A stretch of DNA of 8,218 nucleotides from contig JBBRPW010000023.1 of NCBI GenBank assembly GCA_038227435.1, positions 1 through 8,218 on the forward strand, in the 5' to 3' direction. This document shows, one piece after another, positions 4,238 through 8,218 of this stretch (the first letter of the stretch is position 1; every line of letters begins with the position of its first letter). Under the pieces are notes generated by a model. It saw only the letters and a list, made by a program, of their open reading frames with translations, ran no database searches and was not told the DNA's origin. The position numbers and the translations under genes were made by a program. The DNA is from JBBRNV01 sp038227435. Its GTDB lineage: Bacteria; Patescibacteriota; Minisyncoccia; Phycocordibacterales; CALRBL01.

Positions 4238-4987
4238 TCATGTAAGCTCCTTGTGAGCAATTGCAACACAATATATAGATGAGGAATTTACAGCACTTGT
4301 TAAAGTGATAGCTGCAGAATTTAATGTTGCTCCAGTTGTGACAACGTCGTCAATAATAAAATATAGGGAATATGAATCATTTTCAATTCGATTTAATAGT
4401 TGGGGACTAATAGAAAATTGATTTTGAATGTTATTAACTCGCTCTTTTTTTGTTTTACATGAAGTTTGAGGTTTTAATGCATTATTTTTTAAACAAATGA
4501 GCATTTGCAATGAAGTATTTACTAACAGGCTGTTCAATGTACTATCCAAGACCATCTTTTTTAGAGAATTGATACATGCTTCAACAAGCATTACCGTATG
4601 AGCATATTCGCGTTTTGAAAAACTGACATTACTTGATGGAACGGGGATAATATAAATCGATTTCGCATTAAGTTTTGAACAAATACTAAAAATTAATCTT
4701 GCGAGCAAGTTTCCACCGTAATCAATTGCCACCCTATCTTTATTATATTTAATTCGGGTAATTAATTGTTTCATTTCAGATTTATAAGTGGAGTAGGCAA
4801 AAATAGGGCGTACACCTTTTAAAGGAATAGGTTTGAAACCGAACTGGTTTTCATTGATGTTTTTTTTATTTTCATCAAATAAAATTGAAATGCACTGATT
4901 CCACATAAAAATAAGTGAATTGTGCACAAGAGAACCAATTTTGTGTAGCCCCGAAACTTTATTGCCTGTGTAATTTGTTGCAAACAT
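4238..4987 (-). CDS. comFC: ComFC/ComF-like phosphoribosyltransferase-domain protein
   Basis: A 249-residue protein. The C-terminal half has the PRPP-binding signature IIDDVVTTGAT (211-221) after a hydrophobic strand. Other ComFC-family features are the YKSEMKQLITRIKYNKD region (68-84), PVPSS (115-119), the REYAH region (126-130), and a KxxRxNN-like block in TKKERVNNIQNQFSIS (179-194). ComFC proteins are needed for natural DNA uptake in several bacteria and are thought to act in the cytoplasm on incoming single-stranded DNA. The N-terminal Cys4 zinc ribbon common in the family is absent; residues 1-60 have a single Cys. The region 140-175 is long and Asn/Lys/Leu-rich, so the protein is divergent. 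It is divergent in orientation from pilM, which supports a competence/pilus link. The stop TGA is followed directly by TAA. Confidence 0.82.
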   Translation of the reverse strand: MFATNYTGNKVSGLHKIGSLVHNSLIFMWNQCISILFDENKKNINENQFGFKPIPLKGVRPIFAYSTYKSEMKQLITRIKYNKDRVAIDYGGNLLARLIFSICSKLNAKSIYIIPVPSSNVSFSKREYAHTVMLVEACINSLKKMVLDSTLNSLLVNTSLQMLICLKNNALKPQTSCKTKKERVNNIQNQFSISPQLLNRIENDSYSLYFIIDDVVTTGATLNSAAITLTSAVNSSSIYCVAIAHKELT

Positions 4988-5016
4988 AAATAAGTCATAT
5001 GATATACTTAAAGTGA

Positions 5017-5041
5017 TTAGGAAAATAAAAATTTTTCCTAA
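5017..5041. promoter_or_regulatory. Inverted repeat in the comFC-pilM divergent gap
   Basis: TTAGGAAAA (5017-5025) and TTTTCCTAA (5033-5041) are perfect 9-bp arms separated by 7 bases, in the 76-bp gap between two divergent starts. TATATC (5006-5001) is a possible minus-strand -10 for comFC, and TATATT (5052-5057) a possible plus-strand -10 for pilM that would give a leaderless message. The repeat sits about where both -35 regions would be, so an operator for a shared regulator is plausible. A weak terminator-like hairpin is the alternative, but neither gene ends here. Confidence 0.45.
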
Positions 5042-5063
5042 AATATTGATATATATTTAATCT

Positions 5064-6224
5064 ATGGCTATTGCAGATTTTTTTAAAAAACTATTGGGAA
5101 AAGGAGGAGACGCAAGTGTTATTGGTATTGATATTGGAACTTCTTCAATTAAAGTGGTCCAGTTAAAAAAGAAGAAGGGAAAAGCGGTACTTGAAACATA
5201 TGGAGAAATTGCACTTGGCCCATATGCCAACCTTTCTGTTGGGCAAGCCACAAGCCTCCCAAACCCTAAAATCATCGAAGCATTACTCGATGTAATTAAA
5301 GAGTCAAATGTTACCACTCCAAATTCGGGGTTTTCTATTCCATTTAGATCAAGTTTGGTAACGCTTATTGAAATGCCAGCTCTTCCTGAAAAGCAATTAG
5401 CTGAAATGGTCCCAATTGAAGCCAGAAAATACATTCCGGTTCCAATTACAGAGGTCTCCCTTGATTATTGGGTAGTACCAAAAGCTGAAGGAATGCCAGA
5501 AGAAGAGCATCAAACAACCCAACCAAATGTAAATGCATTCAATAATCAAAATTCAGTACAAGATAGTGCTTTCAAAAATAAGATTGATGTGCTTGTTGTT
5601 TCTATTCATAATGACGTACTTAATAATTTTGCAGATATTGTGAATCAATCACGCCTAAACACGAGCTTTTTTGAAATCGAAATGTTTAGTTCAACTCGTT
5701 CTCTTACTACAAACGAACCATATCCAGTAATGATTTTCGATTTTGGAGCATCCGGAACAAAATTGTACATTGTTGAACATGGAGTGATTAAGGCCTCGCA
5801 CATAATCAATAAAGGTTCACAGGATATTACATTAAGTATTTCTAAAGGATTAAATATTTCATGGGACAAAGCAGAGCAAGTAAAAAGAAACCTTGCTTCT
5901 CTAAAACAGGAAGATCAACAAGCGATTAATGAAATTATTTCGCTCACACTCGACTTTGTATTTGAAGAGGCCTCATCTATTTTGGTAAGTTTTCAGAAAA
6001 AATACAATAAAGCTGTAGGAAAAGTGATTTTAACAGGAGGAGGAGTTGCTCAAAAAGGAATTTATGAAATGGCTAAGTCAGCCTTTCAGACTGATGTTGA
6101 AATGGGTGATCCATTTTCAAAAATTGAGGCGCCGGCATTTTTACAAAATGTCTTACGACTTACTGGACTTGAATTTAACGTAGCTGTTGGAGTTGCACTT
6201 CGAAAACTTCAGGAACTCGGATAA
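5064..6224 (+). CDS. pilM: Type IV pilus assembly actin-like ATPase PilM
   Basis: A 386-residue protein with the actin/FtsA-like fold signatures of PilM: phosphate loop IGIDIGTSSIKVVQL (20-34), PIEARKYIPVPITEVSLDY (117-135, the conserved EAxxYIPxPxxEV segment), second phosphate loop MIFDFGASGTKLYIV (223-237), and TGGG (about 324-327) followed by a helix. PilM is cytoplasmic, binds the N-terminal tail of PilN, and links the PilN/PilO membrane complex to the pilus motor. Residues about 141-171 (Glu, Gln and Asn-rich) form an insertion within the domain. The length is slightly above the usual 350-360. ATG 5064 has no Shine-Dalgarno; translation may be leaderless. This is the first gene of the pilus block, separated from the pilN-like gene by 126 bases. 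Confidence 0.93.
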   Translation: MAIADFFKKLLGKGGDASVIGIDIGTSSIKVVQLKKKKGKAVLETYGEIALGPYANLSVGQATSLPNPKIIEALLDVIKESNVTTPNSGFSIPFRSSLVTLIEMPALPEKQLAEMVPIEARKYIPVPITEVSLDYWVVPKAEGMPEEEHQTTQPNVNAFNNQNSVQDSAFKNKIDVLVVSIHNDVLNNFADIVNQSRLNTSFFEIEMFSSTRSLTTNEPYPVMIFDFGASGTKLYIVEHGVIKASHIINKGSQDITLSISKGLNISWDKAEQVKRNLASLKQEDQQAINEIISLTLDFVFEEASSILVSFQKKYNKAVGKVILTGGGVAQKGIYEMAKSAFQTDVEMGDPFSKIEAPAFLQNVLRLTGLEFNVAVGVALRKLQELG

Positions 6225-6226
6225 AG

Positions 6227-6293
6227 TAGGGTAAAAATAGAGTAAAAACAATTTAATACTTATTATATAAACTTAATAATAAATTGTGCACAA
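6227..6293. promoter_or_regulatory. Repeats and palindrome in the pilM-pilN gap
   Basis: Just after the pilM stop there is a near-perfect tandem 11-base repeat, TAGGGTAAAAA (6227-6237) and TAGAGTAAAAA (6238-6248). ACAATTTA (6248-6255) and TAAATTGT (6280-6287) form an inverted repeat with AT-rich sequence between them. The second arm runs into the perfect palindrome TTGTGCACAA (6284-6293), 14 bases before the candidate -35 box. These could be regulator sites for the downstream pilus genes. Confidence 0.3.
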
Positions 6294-6307
6294 CCCATCT
6301 ATTTTAA

Positions 6308-6338
6308 TTGGATTATTTTTATTGCTTCGTGATACAAT
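6308..6338 (+). promoter_or_regulatory. Candidate extended -10 promoter of the pilN-like gene
   Basis: TGA-TACAAT (6330-6338) is an extended -10, with TACAAT matching five of six. TTGGAT (6308-6313) is a weak -35 at a 19-base spacing. The start point would be near 6345, very close to the ATG at 6351. It suggests that pilN onwards can be transcribed independently of pilM. Confidence 0.45.
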
Positions 6339-6350
6339 GACTAGGAAATT

Positions 6351-7187
6351 ATGGAAACACATTTCCAAACATCTTTTATTCCAAAAAAAGGAATTGATAC
6401 AAGCGTAAGTGGGCCAGTTTCGTCTGGGCAAAGTCAACCGATTGGACTATTTTTTATCATCGCAAGCATTTTGCTTGGAATTTCGCTTTTAATTGCTGTT
6501 GGAGTATTTGGATATCAACAATATTTGAAAGGATCAATTGATAGTCAGGTAGCACAAATTGAAGTTGCAAGAAATGCAATCGACGAGGGTGAAATTAAAA
6601 CAATGTCACGTTTGAGCGATCGAATGAAAGCCTCAAACACACTACTCGATAATCATTTGGGAATTTCTAATATTTTTACGGTTCTTGAGAATAGTACAGT
6701 TGAAAGTGTGCGTTTTACGAATTTTACCTACACATATCTAAGTCCAGAGAAAATTAATATTTCAATGAAAGGTGAGGGTAAAAACTTTGCATCTGTTGCA
6801 AACCAAGCTGAAGCATTTAAAACAGGCTCAACTACTCGAGCGTATTTTAAAAATTCTATTTTTTCTGACGTTCAAAAATCAGATACAGGAATCATTAATT
6901 TTAATTTTAGTACTTCAATTGATGTGAAATCAATTCTTTTCCGATTACACCTAACCGACATCCCTCTTAATATCGATGGTCTTTTGAGTAATGGCCAAAA
7001 ATCAGATGGATCCGGTGGAGAAATAGTAAATCAAGCACCGCAGGAAATTCCTGTTCCCACACCCACTCCTATTCCAGCACCAACACAGGCACCAACCACT
7101 CAAACTCTGCCAAATAGAACTACTGGTCCTAAACCAGCACCAACACCAACACCTAGCAATCCTTCAAGTGTCGATAATCAACCATAA
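6351..7187 (+). CDS. pilN: PilN-like type IV pilus inner-membrane protein with Pro/Thr-rich tail
   Basis: A 278-residue protein. A short cytoplasmic N-terminus (FIPKKG at 9-14) is followed by one transmembrane helix (about 31-54) and a likely coiled-coil stretch (60-95). An alpha/beta domain (about 100-210) comes next, and from about 214 a low-complexity tail with PTPTP and APTQAPT repeats. The topology and the position between pilM and a pilO-like gene are those of PilN, whose cytoplasmic tail binds PilM and whose outer domain pairs with PilO. Sequence similarity to classical PilN is low, so the call rests largely on order and architecture. PilN is usually about 180-220 residues without such a tail. 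AGGA (6343-6346) 4 bases before the ATG is a weak Shine-Dalgarno. The stop is 3 bases before the pilO-like ATG. Confidence 0.72.
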   Translation: METHFQTSFIPKKGIDTSVSGPVSSGQSQPIGLFFIIASILLGISLLIAVGVFGYQQYLKGSIDSQVAQIEVARNAIDEGEIKTMSRLSDRMKASNTLLDNHLGISNIFTVLENSTVESVRFTNFTYTYLSPEKINISMKGEGKNFASVANQAEAFKTGSTTRAYFKNSIFSDVQKSDTGIINFNFSTSIDVKSILFRLHLTDIPLNIDGLLSNGQKSDGSGGEIVNQAPQEIPVPTPTPIPAPTQAPTTQTLPNRTTGPKPAPTPTPSNPSSVDNQP

Positions 7188-7190
7188 TTT

Positions 7191-7739
7191 ATGAAAAATA
7201 TCCTCGCAATCTTTTTTATCATAGGAGCATTCGCACTATTTTTCTTCTATTCAAATCCACACTACGAAGAAACAGCGAATTTAAAACAAGATATTTTAAA
7301 TTATTCTCAGGCATTAGAGAATGCTAAAGCTCTCCGCACTATTCGGGACGAGCAATATGATAATTATATAAAGATTCTTCCTTCCCAACAAAAAGATTTG
7401 GAAAAGTTAATTCCAGACAATGTAGACAATATTAAATTAATTATTGATATGAGCCGAATTGCAAACCGATTCGGCCTTGAGATGAGAGATATCAGCATTG
7501 ATCAATCACAAAACGCTCAAAAAACTGCCGCTGCGAAAGTTGCTTCAACAAATGAACAAGGAACAGGGACTATCAGCCTTACGTTCAGCATCAATGCCTC
7601 ATACGACAGAATCATGCAATTCATAGATGACCTTGAACATAGTTTGCGACTTGTCGATATTACATCTCTTAGTTTCAATGCAACTAAAGAGGGTACTTAT
7701 AATTTTAGTATGACCCTTCGAACATATTGGTTAAAATAA
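7191..7739 (+). CDS. pilO: PilO-like type IV pilus inner-membrane protein
   Basis: A 182-residue protein with an N-terminal membrane helix (about 3-20), a coiled-coil region (about 25-75), and the PilO-type segment KLIPDNVDNIKLIIDMSRIA (about 72-91), then GLEMRDISI. An Ala/Thr/Gln-rich linker (105-125) leads to a ferredoxin-like C-terminal part with SLTFSINASYDRIMQFIDDL. PilO forms a heterodimer with PilN outside the cytoplasmic membrane and helps to align the pilus machine. The length is that of the family. The gap of 3 bases from the pilN-like stop indicates translational coupling. No Shine-Dalgarno of its own is evident, which fits coupling. Confidence 0.82.
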   Translation: MKNILAIFFIIGAFALFFFYSNPHYEETANLKQDILNYSQALENAKALRTIRDEQYDNYIKILPSQQKDLEKLIPDNVDNIKLIIDMSRIANRFGLEMRDISIDQSQNAQKTAAAKVASTNEQGTGTISLTFSINASYDRIMQFIDDLEHSLRLVDITSLSFNATKEGTYNFSMTLRTYWLK

Positions 7740-7761
7740 ATATTAATAATCTACACATTAT

Positions 7762-8112
7762 ATGAAAACAACATTCATGATCATTGCGGCAGCTGCACTT
7801 CTTACCACAGGTTTTCTATATGACTCTTCACGAGCTCAAGGTGAACTATCTACTGTAAGTTTGGCAACCAATACCGATGTTGCAAATCAAGATTTTCTAA
7901 ATGCACTCAATAAGTATAAGTCGATGGACTTGAGCTTAACTATCTATGGTCGAGATGACTACAAAGCGTTGCGCGATCGAAGTGAACCTATTAATCCTGA
8001 GCCGGTAGGACGTAAAAATCCCTTTGCCCCATTTGTTGGAGGTGCTACATCGGATTCAAATGTAGGAAACATTAACTTTTCAAGTACAAATAATGGAACA
8101 ACCACACGATAA
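7762..8112 (+). CDS. Small exported PilP-like protein of the pilus cluster
   Basis: A 116-residue protein with a signal peptide (MKT, a hydrophobic core FMIIAAAALLTTGFL, probable cleavage after SSRA at residue 25). There is no lipobox cysteine, unlike classical PilP lipoproteins. The recognisable part is EPVGRKNPFAPF (80-91), like the R-x-PF-x-P motif of PilP-type pilus proteins. The Ser/Thr/Asn-rich C-terminus looks disordered. It occupies the place between pilO and pilB, 22 bases after pilO. In diderm bacteria PilP connects PilN/PilO to the outer-membrane secretin PilQ; no secretin gene is in view and CPR cells are thought to lack an outer membrane, so its partner is unclear. No Shine-Dalgarno is seen. 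Confidence 0.6.
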   Translation: MKTTFMIIAAAALLTTGFLYDSSRAQGELSTVSLATNTDVANQDFLNALNKYKSMDLSLTIYGRDDYKALRDRSEPINPEPVGRKNPFAPFVGGATSDSNVGNINFSSTNNGTTTR

Positions 8113-8134
8113 TTAATTTAGATTTCTAAAAAGC

Positions 8135-8218
8135 ATGAGTATTATTGATGTTTTAGTAAAAAATAAGATCTTATCCAAACAAGAAGGACTTGCAGTTCGA
8201 GACGAAGCATTATCGCAA
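8135..8218 (+). CDS. pilB: Start of a probable pilus extension ATPase PilB/GspE (partial)
   Basis: Only the first 28 codons are in the window. The start ATG lies 22 bases after the previous stop. The visible residues begin MSIIDVLVKNKILSK and continue with QEGLAVRDEALSQ. The pattern of a short helix, then KNKILSKQE, is typical of the N-terminal domain of PilB/GspE-type ATPases, and the gene order predicts pilB here. No nucleotide-binding motif is visible because the gene runs off the right edge. A pilT-like retraction ATPase is the main alternative. Confidence 0.6.
   Translation, partial: MSIIDVLVKNKILSKQEGLAVRDEALSQ

Noticed and set aside
5057..5434. A 125-codon open frame on the minus strand opposite the start of pilM
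   Set aside because: It is the shadow of the well-supported pilM coding frame and has no signal of its own.
1..8218. CRISPR array, transposase, integrase, rRNA or toxin-antitoxin genes
   Set aside because: No spaced direct repeats of CRISPR type and no such protein families were seen on either strand.
1..8218. Recoding of UGA (as in Gracilibacteria/Absconditabacteria)
   Set aside because: The comFC-like gene ends at a TGA followed directly by TAA, and no gene has an in-frame TGA that would need reading as glycine.

Overview
The window looks like a piece of a Candidatus Patescibacteria (CPR) genome, most likely in the Parcubacteria/Paceibacteria part. The grounds are AT-rich DNA, small compact genes with few Shine-Dalgarno sites, small divergent family members, and a type IV pilus cluster in the order pilM, pilN-like, pilO-like, small NPFAPF exported protein, start of a probable pilB. 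This placement is inference from gene content. Stop codons are TAA, TAG and one TGA (comFC-like gene), so the standard bacterial code fits and the UGA-recoded CPR code does not.

Layout. Bases 1-302 hold the 3' end of a membrane-anchored protein of unknown function. Bases 306-1284 are a minus-strand pair of overlapping membrane-protein genes, a PAP2-type lipid phosphatase followed by a DUF2127 protein. Bases 1371-2063 encode an exported Asn/Asp-rich protein whose signal peptide is in frame but has no ATG, GTG or TTG start. A bidirectional terminator and a minus-strand tRNA-Ser with the unusual anticodon ACU follow. Bases 2291-3059 hold a MOSC-domain gene with its own palindrome, candidate promoter, strong Shine-Dalgarno and GAAA-tetraloop terminator. 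Bases 3058-3955 are a divergent pair: an unknown membrane-anchored protein (minus) and a compact TspO/MBR protein (plus).

Bases 3954-4104 are the least explained part: a GC-rich, heavily self-complementary stretch that can fold into a roughly 110-nt closed RNA. Its closing helix resembles a tRNA acceptor stem (7 bp, then G, then CCA), and an intrinsic terminator follows directly. It may be an unannotated small RNA or a REP/MITE-like element. A second tRNA-Ser (GCU) lies just beyond on the minus strand.

Bases 4238-8218 are the competence/pilus block. A comFC-like phosphoribosyltransferase gene diverges from pilM across a 76-bp gap that contains a 9-bp-arm inverted repeat. After pilM and a 126-bp regulatory-looking gap come the pilN-like, pilO-like and PilP-like genes and the start of a probable pilB, closely packed. 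PilM would be the cytoplasmic actin-like platform, the PilN/PilO-like proteins the membrane alignment pair, and PilB the extension ATPase. With the DNA-uptake-associated ComFC relative alongside, the block suggests a pilus used for host attachment and/or natural transformation.
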